64,000 nt of DNA from Bacteroidia bacterium (GTDB lineage Bacteria; Bacteroidota; Bacteroidia; UKL13-3): positions 1 through 64,000 of the forward strand of contig JAIOYZ010000014.1 of NCBI GenBank assembly GCA_021740845.1, read 5' to 3'. How positions within the stretch are numbered: position 1 is the stretch's first letter; every line of letters begins with the position of its first letter. A program made the position numbers and the translations under genes. Of the stretch, positions 40,027-49,884 are shown one piece after another. The notes below the pieces were generated by a model. The model saw only the letters and a program-made list of their open reading frames with translations, was not told the origin of the DNA and did no database searches.

Positions 40027-40398
40027 ATGAGTGTACGTCAAGAGAAGTTTGCAGGTTTTATCCAAGAGCATTTGGCGGAAATTTTCCTTCGCAATCCCGA
40101 GTATGTAAATCGGGAGTTTGTTACTATTAGCAAGGTAGAAATTTCCCCAGATTTGGGTTATGCCAAAGTGTATTTGAGCATTATTAAAACTCAAAATAGA
40201 GCCAATTTATTAAGCATTATTAATTTACATGCTGTTCCTATTAGAAAGCAATTGGCCCTAAAAGTGAGAAAACAAGCACGCATAGTACCAGAACTTAATT
40301 TCATATTAGACGATAGCCTAGACTATGTATTTCATATGGATGGGGTATTGAAAAAAGTTCAAGAAGAAGACGAAAGAAAAAGAAAAGAAAATCTATAA
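40027..40398 (+). CDS. rbfA: Ribosome-binding factor A
   Basis: RQEKFAGFIQEHLAEIF...ISKVEISPDLGYAKVYLSII...RKQLALKVRKQARIVPELNFILDDSLDYVFHMD. Confidence 0.85.
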   Translation: MSVRQEKFAGFIQEHLAEIFLRNPEYVNREFVTISKVEISPDLGYAKVYLSIIKTQNRANLLSIINLHAVPIRKQLALKVRKQARIVPELNFILDDSLDYVFHMDGVLKKVQEEDERKRKENL

Positions 40399-40406
40399 AC
40401 GGAAAC

Positions 40407-41213
40407 ATGAATTACGATCCTATAAAGAAAGACTTAGGTATAGTTTTTAACCAGAATACCACTTTACGCAAACTTTTTTACTCCTTACTCAATCTTTTGT
40501 TATTGCGTACGTGGCATGTTCACCGCGAATTAAAAGCTTGGATGAAGAAAAACACGAGTGCTCGCATTTTAGATGCTGGTTCGGGGTTTGGTCAATACAG
40601 TTTTTACATGGCACAAAAAGGCAAACAATATACCATTGATGCCATAGATGTAAAAGACGATCAAATTGAAGATTGCAATCAATTTTTCAAAAAATGTGGG
40701 TTAGATAATGCAGTTTTTGCTGTTGGAGATTTAACTCAATCTATTGCACAAAACAAATATGATTTGGTAATGTGTGTGGATGTAATGGAACATATTTTAG
40801 AAGATGTTACCGTTTTCAAAAACTTTAATGAAGCCATGAAACCTGGTGCCATGCTTTTAATTTCTACACCTAGCGACCAAGGTGGAAGTGATGTGCATGA
40901 AGAAACTGGTGAAAGTTTTATTGGCGAGCATGTTCGTGATGGTTACCCTGTTGAGGAAATGGCAGATAAATTAAAACAAGCAGGTTTTGAGAAATTTGAA
41001 ATTTTATACAGCTATGGCGCACCGGGTAAAATTGCTTGGAAATTGAGCATGAAGTATCCAATGTTGATGCTAAATACGTCTAAACTGTTTTTTGTACTTA
41101 TTCCTTTCTATTATATTTTAACCTATCCATTTAGCTATGTTTTAAACTGGATGGATACCAACTCAAAACATAAAACTGGAACAGGATTGATTGTTAAGGC
41201 TTGGAAATCCTAA
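40407..41213 (+). CDS. Class I SAM-dependent methyltransferase
   Basis: RILDAGSGFGQYSFYMAQKG; DLVMCVDVMEHI. Confidence 0.85.
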   Translation: MNYDPIKKDLGIVFNQNTTLRKLFYSLLNLLLLRTWHVHRELKAWMKKNTSARILDAGSGFGQYSFYMAQKGKQYTIDAIDVKDDQIEDCNQFFKKCGLDNAVFAVGDLTQSIAQNKYDLVMCVDVMEHILEDVTVFKNFNEAMKPGAMLLISTPSDQGGSDVHEETGESFIGEHVRDGYPVEEMADKLKQAGFEKFEILYSYGAPGKIAWKLSMKYPMLMLNTSKLFFVLIPFYYILTYPFSYVLNWMDTNSKHKTGTGLIVKAWKS

Positions 41214-41268
41214 GCTTTTTTGGTTCAAACCGAACCTTGACCTTTCTTGCCCTTAGTTAAAAGCGCTA

Positions 41269-42498
41269 TTGAATATTCCTTTTAAAATAGCTGGTCGGTA
41301 TTTTTTTTCTCGCAAAAAACGAGGAGGTTTTAATGCTATCTCCTTAATTTCTTATATCTCTCTTTTGGGCTATGCTGTTGGAGCCGCTGCCCTTTTAATT
41401 GTGCTTTCTGTTTTCAATGGTTTTGAGGCTTTGTTTACCAAAATGTATAGCAATTTTGATGCAGACCTTCAAATTGTGCCTGCAACAGGAAAGTATATAC
41501 AAGTAAGGGATTTGCCTATAAACCAGATTCAAAAACAAGGTTGGTTAAAAGGCATGGCGCTTATTTGGGAGGAGAACGCCTTGCTTCGTTATGATGGTAA
41601 ACAAACCATTGCCACTATTAAGGCGGGTGATGAAAATTATTTAAGAACCACACCTTTAGATAGTCATTTGTTGAGAGGCTCTTTACTTCTTCAAAATGGC
41701 GATACTTCTTTTGCTTTAGTGGGCGAGGGAATTGGTTATCAATTGGGAATTGACCCTGATGATCAATTTAGGTATTTGGGAGTTTATTTACCCAAAAAAG
41801 GAAAGATGGACATGCTAGATCCAGAAGGAGCATTTGCGCATGGAATTGTTTTTCCTGTTGGCGTTTTTAGTGTTCAAGAAGAGGTAGATAATAAATATGT
41901 TTTGCTTCCATTAAACTATGTTTTCAATTTAATAGAAGACAGTACTCAAATAAGTTCTGTAGAAATTAGAGTGAACCAAAATGCCACAATGGAAGAAGCC
42001 AAGGAGGAGTTGAAGGTTATTTTGGGAGATAGGTTTAAAGTGAAGAATAGATTTGAGTTGAGGGAGAGTTTTTTCAAGGTAATGCAATCAGAAAAGAGCA
42101 TTTCTTATTTTATTTTGGTGTTCATTTTATTAATCGCAGCCTTTAATACTATTGGTTCTTTGTACATGTTGGTTATTGAAAAAAAGAAGGACCTTCAGTT
42201 ACTTTCCACCATGGGTTTACCAGCCAATAAAGCAGCACAAATATTTATCGTTCAAAGTTTATTTATTGCCATTAGTGGTGGGCTAATAGGAATTGCTTTG
42301 GGCTTATTTGTTTGTTGGGGTCAAAAAGAATTTTCTTGGGTTGCCTTACAAAGCAATGGCAGCACTATGATTAGCGCATATCCAGTAGTGGTGAATTATA
42401 TGGATACCTTAAAAGTTTTCTTTACTCTTTTAGGAATGGGCCTTATTACTTCTCTCTATCCAGCTTGGAAGGCAAGGCAATTTGTAAAAGAAAGTTAG
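41269..42498 (+). CDS. LolC/LolE-like ABC transporter permease
   Basis: IAGRYFFSRKKRGGFNAISLISYISLLGYAVGAAALLIVLSVFNGFE...LIAAFNTIGSLYMLVIEKKKDLQLLSTMG; TTG start. Confidence 0.88.
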   Translation: MNIPFKIAGRYFFSRKKRGGFNAISLISYISLLGYAVGAAALLIVLSVFNGFEALFTKMYSNFDADLQIVPATGKYIQVRDLPINQIQKQGWLKGMALIWEENALLRYDGKQTIATIKAGDENYLRTTPLDSHLLRGSLLLQNGDTSFALVGEGIGYQLGIDPDDQFRYLGVYLPKKGKMDMLDPEGAFAHGIVFPVGVFSVQEEVDNKYVLLPLNYVFNLIEDSTQISSVEIRVNQNATMEEAKEELKVILGDRFKVKNRFELRESFFKVMQSEKSISYFILVFILLIAAFNTIGSLYMLVIEKKKDLQLLSTMGLPANKAAQIFIVQSLFIAISGGLIGIALGLFVCWGQKEFSWVALQSNGSTMISAYPVVVNYMDTLKVFFTLLGMGLITSLYPAWKARQFVKES

Positions 42499-42502
42499 AG
42501 CT

Positions 42503-43486
42503 TTAGTTTTCTTTGTAAAGCACTTCTAAAAGTGTTTGTCCTACCGCCTTTAACGTATTTCTATCAATCACATTAATTTTATCATTAACGGTATGCCAAT
42601 GGGCAGGGAAATGCGATTCTGTACTTTCTGTATAATGAATCATATCAATTGTAGGAATCCCAGTTAATTCATTGATGTATTTATGATCGTCTGTAATATA
42701 ACCACCTTGGTAATAAAAGAAATAATTAGTATACCCCAATTGAACTCCTTGGTCCCAAACTTTTCTTAAGGCAGGCTCAGCGAATTTCATACTAAAGCCT
42801 TCCCAAATAAAGCGAGCATTATAAGCACCAACCATATCTAATAAAACGCCATAGTTTGCTTTGTATCCAATTTTATGGGGATTCTTTCCCCAATATTGCG
42901 AACCAAGGCAATAGGTATCACCACCTTGGTCTGATTTGCCTAAATCCTCTGCATCCAAACAAATAAAATCAACGCCAATATTTGGTTTAGAGATACTCAT
43001 TGTTCTGGCCATTTCTAACATTACAGCAACGCCACTTGCACCATCATCAGCGGCATCAATAGGTGTATTGTGGTTAGCAGGGTTAGGGTCGTTATCTGCG
43101 TATGGACGGCTATCCCAATGTGAGCAAATTAAAACGCGCTTACTTGCCTTAGGATTAAAAGAAGCAATGATATTTTTTATTTGCAATTTTCTTCCATCCC
43201 AATTGGTAACACTTGCCTTTTGTTCAATTACCTCATCTGCATATTTGCGGAATTCATTTGCCAAAAAATTGCCACAAGCAGTATGTGCATCACTGTTGCA
43301 AACTCTTGGTCCAAAAGCAACTTGTTTTTCAATAAAAGAGTAAGCTGAATCTGCATTAAATGACGGGCTAACCATAACATAACTTGGAGTGGTTTGAACA
43401 GGCTCGGCAGCTTTCTTTTTAGGTTTATCGTTACAAGCAAATAGAAGTATGCCTGCAATAGGTATTATTTTTATCAACGATTTCAT
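42503..43486 (-). CDS. M28-family peptidase / glutaminyl-peptide cyclotransferase-like lipoprotein
   Basis: LFACND lipobox; CSHWDSRPYADNDP; DAADDGASGVAVMLEMAR; DAEDLGKSD. Confidence 0.85.
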   Translation of the reverse strand: MKSLIKIIPIAGILLFACNDKPKKKAAEPVQTTPSYVMVSPSFNADSAYSFIEKQVAFGPRVCNSDAHTACGNFLANEFRKYADEVIEQKASVTNWDGRKLQIKNIIASFNPKASKRVLICSHWDSRPYADNDPNPANHNTPIDAADDGASGVAVMLEMARTMSISKPNIGVDFICLDAEDLGKSDQGGDTYCLGSQYWGKNPHKIGYKANYGVLLDMVGAYNARFIWEGFSMKFAEPALRKVWDQGVQLGYTNYFFYYQGGYITDDHKYINELTGIPTIDMIHYTESTESHFPAHWHTVNDKINVIDRNTLKAVGQTLLEVLYKEN

Positions 43487-43547
43487 CGCTGTAAATGTAA
43501 GAAATTACAAAACAAATTAGAGGGGTAAAACCTATATATTCGTATTT

Positions 43548-45998
43548 ATGGATTATCTCAAAAAAATAGGTTTGCTTGGATTTTGTTCCATGGCGTTATT
43601 TGGTTCAGCCCAAAATTCATTTAATAGTTATTTAAAAGATGCAACTACATCAAGGGAGCATTCTTTAGACATTTTAAAAATGCGTGTTGAAGTTTCGTTT
43701 GATGCCCAAAAGGGCTTGGTAAAAGGAAAGGTTTTGCACCAGTTTAAAGTATTGCAAAAAAGTGTAGATTCTGTGTTTTTTGATGCGCCAGGCATTCAAT
43801 TTAGCTCTGTAAAACTTAATGGTTTGAACCAAAAGTATTCTGCAACTGATAAAGGTATTTGGGTGGTTCCAAGTAAGGCATTTAGTTGGGATCAAACAGG
43901 CGAAATTGAGTTTGTATATACTGCTACTCCACGAAAAGGAATTTACTTTATTGGCTGGAATATTCCTGAACCAAAAGTGCAGGATGCCTTTGCAGTTCGC
44001 AAGCAAATTTGGACACAGGGTCAAGGTATAGACAACCGATATTGGATACCCATGTACGATGATATGAATGATAAATTCATTACTGAAACCATTACAACTT
44101 TTGATAAAGATTATCAAGTTTTGAGCAATGGAAAATTACTAAGTAAAAAAGCGAATAAGGATGGAACCATAACTTGGCACTATGCTATGAGCAAGCCACA
44201 TGCGGGCTATTTGCTAATGTTGGGAATAGGGAAATATGCGGTTGCCACGGCAAAAAGCAAAAGTGGAGTTCCTTTAAACTTTTGGTATTATCCAGAATTT
44301 GCAGAAAGAATGGAGCCAACATTTAGGTATTCTGCCCAAATGATTGATTTTTTAGAAGCTCAAACTGGCATTCCTTATCCTTGGGAAAGTTATAGCCAGA
44401 TAATGGTTCAAGACTTTTTATATGGTGCCATGGAAAACACAACGGCAACTATTTTTGGTGATTTTTTCAATGTGGATTCTAGAGCATTTTTAGACAGAAA
44501 TTATATTGGAGTTAATTGTCATGAGCTTACCCACCAATGGTTTGGAGATTATATTACTGCCAGAGATAGCAGAGATGCCTGGCTTCAGGAAAGTTTTGCA
44601 ACCTATTTCCCAAAGCAATTATCAAAGGTTTTGGATGGAGTTGAAGAATGGGATTGGCAAAGAAGAGCGCACCAGAACTCGGCAATAGAGGCGGGTAAAA
44701 AAGACAATTTTGCGGTGAGGCATACTTCTGGAGGAACAGCCCGAGTTTACCCAAAAGGCGCTGCAGTTATAAGTATGTTGGAGTATGTTTTGGGAGAGGA
44801 ACAATGGAAACGTGTATTAACGCAATATTTAAAAACGCATGCATATGCCAATGTAGAAACTAATGATTTGCAACAAGCAATTAAAGATGTTTTGGGTTTG
44901 AACCTAGATTGGTTTTTTGACGAATGGATTTTAAGAGGAGGTGAGCCCAGTTATGTTGTGCATTACGAAGATTTAAGTTACCAAGATGGAAGCAGAGCAA
45001 CGGAAGTAGCTATTGAGCAAATTCAGAAAACGGATGAAACAATTCATTACTTTAAAATGCCAATAATTATTGAGGTTTATTACCAAGATGGAAGTAAGGA
45101 TGAGATAAAGGAAATGATGGATGAAGCGTTTGAAGTGGTGAAGATTCCGAATAGGGATAAGAAGAAAATTGCTTATGTATTGTTTGATCCAAACTCCAAT
45201 ATTCTAAAACAAGTTCGTTTTAAGAAAAGTATGGATGAGCTTCGTTTGCAATTAAATGGAGCAAAGCATATGCTTGATAGATATGATGCATTAGTTGCTA
45301 TGAGATCTTTTTCTGTGGAGGAAAAACGAGAATCACTTCTTCAAGTTTTGCATAGAGAAAAGCATGAGGGAATTTTGATGGAAGCTATTTCGCAATTGGC
45401 GTTGGATCAAACCGAAAAAAGCCAAAACGCTTTACTTAAAATGGCAAAATTTGGTAAAGCTTCTGTAAGAGACCATTATTTTAAAACTTTAGAAATTAGC
45501 GCTTTAAATGCGACAAGTTTTGAAATGGCGCTCAAGGATAGCAGTTATGATGTGGTAAAAACTGTTTTAGAAAAACTATGCCGTTACCAGCCACAAAAGG
45601 CTTCAGATTATTTAAAATCAACTGAAAACGTTGAAGGAATGTTTCATACTGTAAAGATGAAATGGCTGGAGTTGAGTATAATTAATAAGATTGGTGAAGA
45701 GGAGGCGAGAGCTCAGTTGTCGTTTTTTGCAAGTTCGAATTTTGAGTTTCGCACAAGAAATCAAGCTTTTCTGGTATTAAAATCTACCAATACTTTTAAC
45801 GCTCAGGTAATAGAAAGTTTGTTTCAGGCCATGCTTTCTACAAATGGAAGACTTGCTGGTCCAGCTTCTGAATTAGCAAATTATTTCTCAAGTAATTTAG
45901 AATACAGAAATCAAATGAAATCCTTTTTTCAAGAGCATAACTATTCTGAGAAAGAGAAGGAAATATTGTTGAAAAATATATTTTTGTTAAAGAACTAA
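43548..45998 (+). CDS. M1-family aminopeptidase
   Basis: GAMENTTATIF; HELTHQWFGDYITARDSRDAWLQESFATYF. Confidence 0.93.
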   Translation: MDYLKKIGLLGFCSMALFGSAQNSFNSYLKDATTSREHSLDILKMRVEVSFDAQKGLVKGKVLHQFKVLQKSVDSVFFDAPGIQFSSVKLNGLNQKYSATDKGIWVVPSKAFSWDQTGEIEFVYTATPRKGIYFIGWNIPEPKVQDAFAVRKQIWTQGQGIDNRYWIPMYDDMNDKFITETITTFDKDYQVLSNGKLLSKKANKDGTITWHYAMSKPHAGYLLMLGIGKYAVATAKSKSGVPLNFWYYPEFAERMEPTFRYSAQMIDFLEAQTGIPYPWESYSQIMVQDFLYGAMENTTATIFGDFFNVDSRAFLDRNYIGVNCHELTHQWFGDYITARDSRDAWLQESFATYFPKQLSKVLDGVEEWDWQRRAHQNSAIEAGKKDNFAVRHTSGGTARVYPKGAAVISMLEYVLGEEQWKRVLTQYLKTHAYANVETNDLQQAIKDVLGLNLDWFFDEWILRGGEPSYVVHYEDLSYQDGSRATEVAIEQIQKTDETIHYFKMPIIIEVYYQDGSKDEIKEMMDEAFEVVKIPNRDKKKIAYVLFDPNSNILKQVRFKKSMDELRLQLNGAKHMLDRYDALVAMRSFSVEEKRESLLQVLHREKHEGILMEAISQLALDQTEKSQNALLKMAKFGKASVRDHYFKTLEISALNATSFEMALKDSSYDVVKTVLEKLCRYQPQKASDYLKSTENVEGMFHTVKMKWLELSIINKIGEEEARAQLSFFASSNFEFRTRNQAFLVLKSTNTFNAQVIESLFQAMLSTNGRLAGPASELANYFSSNLEYRNQMKSFFQEHNYSEKEKEILLKNIFLLKN

Positions 45999-46008
45999 TC
46001 CTAAAACT

Positions 46009-46680
46009 ATGAGAAAAATATTACTATTAACTTTTTCTTTATTTGTTGTTGCAAGCTTGCAAGCACAAATAAAAAAATACTCTACATCGAGCGGCGAAAT
46101 CATTTTTTCTTTCGCAGATTATAAAATAAACAATGAGCAAGTAAATACACCAGTTCGTTTCACATGTTTCTTCCATTTGGGCGGATATGAGCATTTTGAT
46201 TTTAATGATAAGGTTGGTATATATACTGGTTTAGCAATTAGAAATGTAGGGTTTACCTCTAAGAATAATTCAGGAGACACTTTAATAAAAAGAAGAAACT
46301 ATTATCTAGGCGTCCCCTTGGCAATTAAGATTGGCAATTTGAAGGAAGACAAATATTTGTTTTTTGGTGTTGAGGGAGATTTAGCATTCCATTACAAAGA
46401 GAAATTATTTGTAGCAGAAAAAAAGGTAGATAAAACACCAATATGGTTTAGTGATAGAACCAATACTTTTATGCCAAGTGCATTTGTTGGGGTTAATTTT
46501 AAAAGCGGTTTGAACCTAAAGTTTAAATACTATTTAAAAGATTTTTACAATAAGGAATTTATCTCTGGTGGAGTTAAGATTTATGAAAATGTAAGCAGCT
46601 CACAAATGTTTTACTTTTCATTGGCAATGAATTTAAGAAACTCTAATTATTCAAATAAATCTTATAATAAGGGAATTTAG
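46009..46680 (+). CDS. Exported, probable outer-membrane beta-barrel protein
   Basis: Signal peptide; alternating beta-strand pattern (VGIYTGLAIRNVGF..., YYLGVPLAIKIG, FVGVNFKSGLNLKFKYYL). Confidence 0.55.
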   Translation: MRKILLLTFSLFVVASLQAQIKKYSTSSGEIIFSFADYKINNEQVNTPVRFTCFFHLGGYEHFDFNDKVGIYTGLAIRNVGFTSKNNSGDTLIKRRNYYLGVPLAIKIGNLKEDKYLFFGVEGDLAFHYKEKLFVAEKKVDKTPIWFSDRTNTFMPSAFVGVNFKSGLNLKFKYYLKDFYNKEFISGGVKIYENVSSSQMFYFSLAMNLRNSNYSNKSYNKGI

Positions 46681-46853
46681 GAATAATTTATGAAATAAGG
46701 GTATACTGAAAATGGATGTTTTTATTTTGTTTAACCGCTTAAATAGCCATAACGCTAATTAAATTAATAAACTGACTTCTAGGCATTTTTCGGGTAGAAC
46801 TACTTAGTTATACATGGTAAAAATTAACGAAGAATTAATAATTTGCAAATACT

Positions 46854-47075
46854 ATGATTTGTACCTGCCCGAATTGTGATTATTTTTTTCCACTAAATTT
46901 AGAAGTGGTTTTAACCAAAACATTGGAACATGTTATTTGTCCTTGCTGTGAAAATCCATTTACAAACTTTATGAACCTAGAAGAGGAAGCAGAGTTGGAA
47001 GTGGAAAAAATAAAGGATGAATTGGTAATAAAGAAAAGCCTTCAAAACCTTGGAAGATGGTTTGAGGATTGCTAA
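46854..47075 (+). CDS. Small zinc-ribbon-like protein
   Basis: CTCPNCDYFFP...CPCCENPF cysteine pairs. Confidence 0.55.
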   Translation: MICTCPNCDYFFPLNLEVVLTKTLEHVICPCCENPFTNFMNLEEEAELEVEKIKDELVIKKSLQNLGRWFEDC

Positions 47076-47233
47076 AATTGGGCAAATTTTTCTGCCTTTT
47101 CCAGAATTTCAATTTAAGTAGAAATACGTTTATCTTAAAAAGTCGTAGGTTTATCCTTAAATTCTTACTCTTCAACTAAAATAACTTGTAAGCTAAGTAA
47201 AGAAATAGATTTTTGACGCTCAAATTTCTATTT

Positions 47234-48154
47234 ATGCATACCATTTTAGGGTCAACGGGTATTATTGGTTTTCATACGGCAAAGGCATTAGCAAGCTACT
47301 CCAAAAAAGTTCGCTTGGTAAGCAGAAACCCTATTCAAATTAATGGCAATGATGAGTTGGTTAAGGCAAATCTTTTAGATTTCTCTGAAGTAAAAGAAGC
47401 TGTAAAAGGTTCTGAGGTTGTTTATTTGTTGGTAGGATTAACCTATAGTGTGGAAGTTTGGAAAAGAGAATGGCCTATAGTTATGACCAATGTGATAGAA
47501 GCTTGTAAATTGCATAATGCCAAACTTGTTTTTTTTGACAATGTATATTCTTATGGGAAGATGAATGGAATTATGACTGAAGAAACTCCATTTAACCCTT
47601 GTAGTAGAAAAGGAGAAATTAGAGCTGAAGTTGTTACCCAACTCTTAGAGGAAATGAAATGGGGAAATATTGAGGCCGCCATTGCAAGGTCTGCAGATTT
47701 TTATGGACCAAAGACTCCAAATACATTTATTGGCCCAATGGTATTTGAGAAGTTTTCTAAAAAGCAAAAAGCTCAATGGTTAGTTAATGAAAACTATAAG
47801 CACAGTTTTACTTATACACCAGATGCTGGATTAGGTTGTGCAATGATTGGAACAACACCAACAGCATTTGGACAAACGTGGCATTTACCTACTCATAAAG
47901 ATGTTTTAACTGGCAGGGAGTTTATGGAATTGACTGCAATGGCCTTTGCTGCACCATCCAGGTTTCAGGTTTTGCCAAAGTGGTCTATTAAAATGGCTGG
48001 TTGGTTTAATCCAATTATAAAAGAAAGTTACGAGATGCTTTACCAATTGGAAGAAGATTACATTTTTAGTAGCGTAAAATTTGAAGAGGCATTTAAATTT
48101 GAACCCACTTCTTACAAAAGAGGTGTGGTTGATACTGTTGCATCCTATCTATAA
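47234..48154 (+). CDS. NAD-dependent epimerase/dehydratase family protein
   Basis: HTILGSTGIIGFHTAKAL Rossmann motif; FFDNVYSYGKM; start chosen at MHTILG. Confidence 0.82.
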   Translation: MHTILGSTGIIGFHTAKALASYSKKVRLVSRNPIQINGNDELVKANLLDFSEVKEAVKGSEVVYLLVGLTYSVEVWKREWPIVMTNVIEACKLHNAKLVFFDNVYSYGKMNGIMTEETPFNPCSRKGEIRAEVVTQLLEEMKWGNIEAAIARSADFYGPKTPNTFIGPMVFEKFSKKQKAQWLVNENYKHSFTYTPDAGLGCAMIGTTPTAFGQTWHLPTHKDVLTGREFMELTAMAFAAPSRFQVLPKWSIKMAGWFNPIIKESYEMLYQLEEDYIFSSVKFEEAFKFEPTSYKRGVVDTVASYL

Positions 48155-48177
48155 ATCCAAATTGTTTTTAAGGTCGC

Positions 48178-48207
48178 TTTGTTTTTTGCTTATTTCCAAT
48201 ACTTTTG
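48178..48207 (+). promoter_or_regulatory. Bacteroidota-type promoter for metK
   Basis: TTTG (48178-48181), 18 nt, TACTTTTG (48200-48207) matches the TTTG-N~19-TAnnTTTG consensus. Confidence 0.65.
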
Positions 48208-48372
48208 CAGTGCATTAAGAATTCGCTAGCTAGCGGATGCCAACCGGGAAGAACGCCACGGTGGTAAAACAATGCGGACTTTCTTGTCAAATATAGTTCC
48301 ACCTTATCTGAAGAGAGTTCGAGTTGTTTCTTAATTAATTTTGAAAACCATTAAACAAAATAAACTTAGAAC
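48208..48372 (+). ncRNA. Structured 5' leader of metK, candidate cis-regulatory RNA
   Basis: GCATT/AATGC closing stem (48212-48216 with 48271-48275), ATTCGCT-AGCT-AGCGGAT hairpin, CCAACCG...CGGTGG hairpin: a possible three-way junction. Confidence 0.45.
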
Positions 48373-49626
48373 ATGGCTTATTTATTCACGTCAGAGTCTG
48401 TAAGTGAAGGACACCCAGACAAAGTTGCCGATCAAATATCGGATGCATTAATTGATAATTTCATGGCCTTCGACCCTGAGTCGAAAGTTGCTTGTGAAAC
48501 ACTTGTTACTACCGGTTTGGTTGTACTAGCCGGCGAAGTAAAATCTAAATCTTATTTAGATGTACAAGAAATTGCCCGCGGTGTTATTAGCAAAATTGGT
48601 TATACCAAAAGCGAGTACATGTTTGAAGCAAATTCTTGTGGAATTATTTCTGCAATTCACGAACAATCTGCAGATATTAATCAAGGTGTAGATCGTAAAA
48701 AGAAGCAAGATCAAGGTGCTGGCGACCAAGGAATGATGTTTGGTTATGCAACTAACGAAACAGCAGATTATATGCCATTGGCTTTAGATTTAGCGCATAA
48801 GATTTTAATTGAACTAGCTGCATTACGTCGCGAGAACAAAGCAATTAAATACTTACGTCCAGATGCAAAAAGCCAAGTTACATTGGAGTATGATGATGAC
48901 AATAATCCTGTACGTATTGATGCGATAGTACTTTCTACTCAACATGATGACTTTGATAAAGAACCAAAAATGTTGGCTAAGATTAAGGAGGATATCGTTA
49001 AGATTTTGATTCCTCGTGTTAAAACTAAGTACAAGAAATTTGCACATTTATTCAACGATAAAATCACCTACCATATTAATCCAACTGGAAAGTTTGTAAT
49101 TGGCGGACCACATGGCGATACAGGTTTAACTGGTCGTAAGATTATTGTTGATACATACGGTGGAAAAGGCGCACATGGAGGAGGAGCATTCTCTGGTAAA
49201 GATCCTTCAAAAGTTGACCGTTCTGCAGCATATGCTACTCGTCATATTGCTAAAAACTTAGTTGCAGCTGGTGTTTGTACCGAAGTTTTGGTTCAAGTAT
49301 CTTATGCAATTGGAGTAAAAGATCCAATGGGTATTTTCATTGAAACTTATGGCACTGCTAAAGTAAAAATGACTGATGGTCAGATTGCAAAAGTGGTAGA
49401 AAAATTATTCGACATGACTCCTTATGGTATCGAAACTCGTTTGAAGTTACGTAACCCAATATATAGTGAAACTGCTGCATACGGACATATGGGTCGTAAG
49501 AATGAAGTAGTAACTAAAGAATTTAAAGGTCCAGATGGTAAAATGACTAAATTTAAAGTTGAGTTATTTACTTGGGAAAAATTAGACATGGTTGATGCTG
49601 TTAAAAAAGCATTCAAGATTAAATAA
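48373..49626 (+). CDS. metK: S-adenosylmethionine synthetase
   Basis: [74 protein letters not shown]. Confidence 0.98.
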   Translation: MAYLFTSESVSEGHPDKVADQISDALIDNFMAFDPESKVACETLVTTGLVVLAGEVKSKSYLDVQEIARGVISKIGYTKSEYMFEANSCGIISAIHEQSADINQGVDRKKKQDQGAGDQGMMFGYATNETADYMPLALDLAHKILIELAALRRENKAIKYLRPDAKSQVTLEYDDDNNPVRIDAIVLSTQHDDFDKEPKMLAKIKEDIVKILIPRVKTKYKKFAHLFNDKITYHINPTGKFVIGGPHGDTGLTGRKIIVDTYGGKGAHGGGAFSGKDPSKVDRSAAYATRHIAKNLVAAGVCTEVLVQVSYAIGVKDPMGIFIETYGTAKVKMTDGQIAKVVEKLFDMTPYGIETRLKLRNPIYSETAAYGHMGRKNEVVTKEFKGPDGKMTKFKVELFTWEKLDMVDAVKKAFKIK

Positions 49627-49646
49627 ATCAAGAATTCCATAAAAAG

Positions 49647-49679
49647 AAAGCAGCTGAGAATTCTTAGCTGCTTTTTTTT
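49647..49679 (+). terminator. metK: Rho-independent terminator after metK
   Basis: AAAGCAGCTGAGAATTCTTAGCTGCTTTTTTTT, near-perfect stem plus T-run. Confidence 0.85.
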
Positions 49680-49684
49680 GCTTT

Positions 49685-49739
49685 GGTTCGAACCAAATTT
49701 TTACGCAAACTACTTTGTTTAATATTATTGGTTCAAACC
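49685..49739. repeat. Pair of iterated motif copies after the metK terminator
   Basis: TTTGGTTCGAACCAAA (core 49685-49694) and ATTGGTTCAAACCGAAACC (core 49730-49739). Confidence 0.85.
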
Positions 49740-49884
49740 GAAACCATTATGACCCTACTAAAAGGCTGGTGTTTAGGCGCATGGAAAAATTAAGAAGAAA
49801 TTAACAGAATTATGATGATGAGGTAGTTAAAACATTCTTAAAAATTTCAATACATTTGATTTATACGAATGGTGTGATAGTCGG

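Noticed and set aside
48304-48318. CTTATCTGAAGAGAG as a SAM-I (S-box) start
   Set aside because: The conserved GGTGGAGGGA...GATGAARCC...GGCAACC continuation is absent
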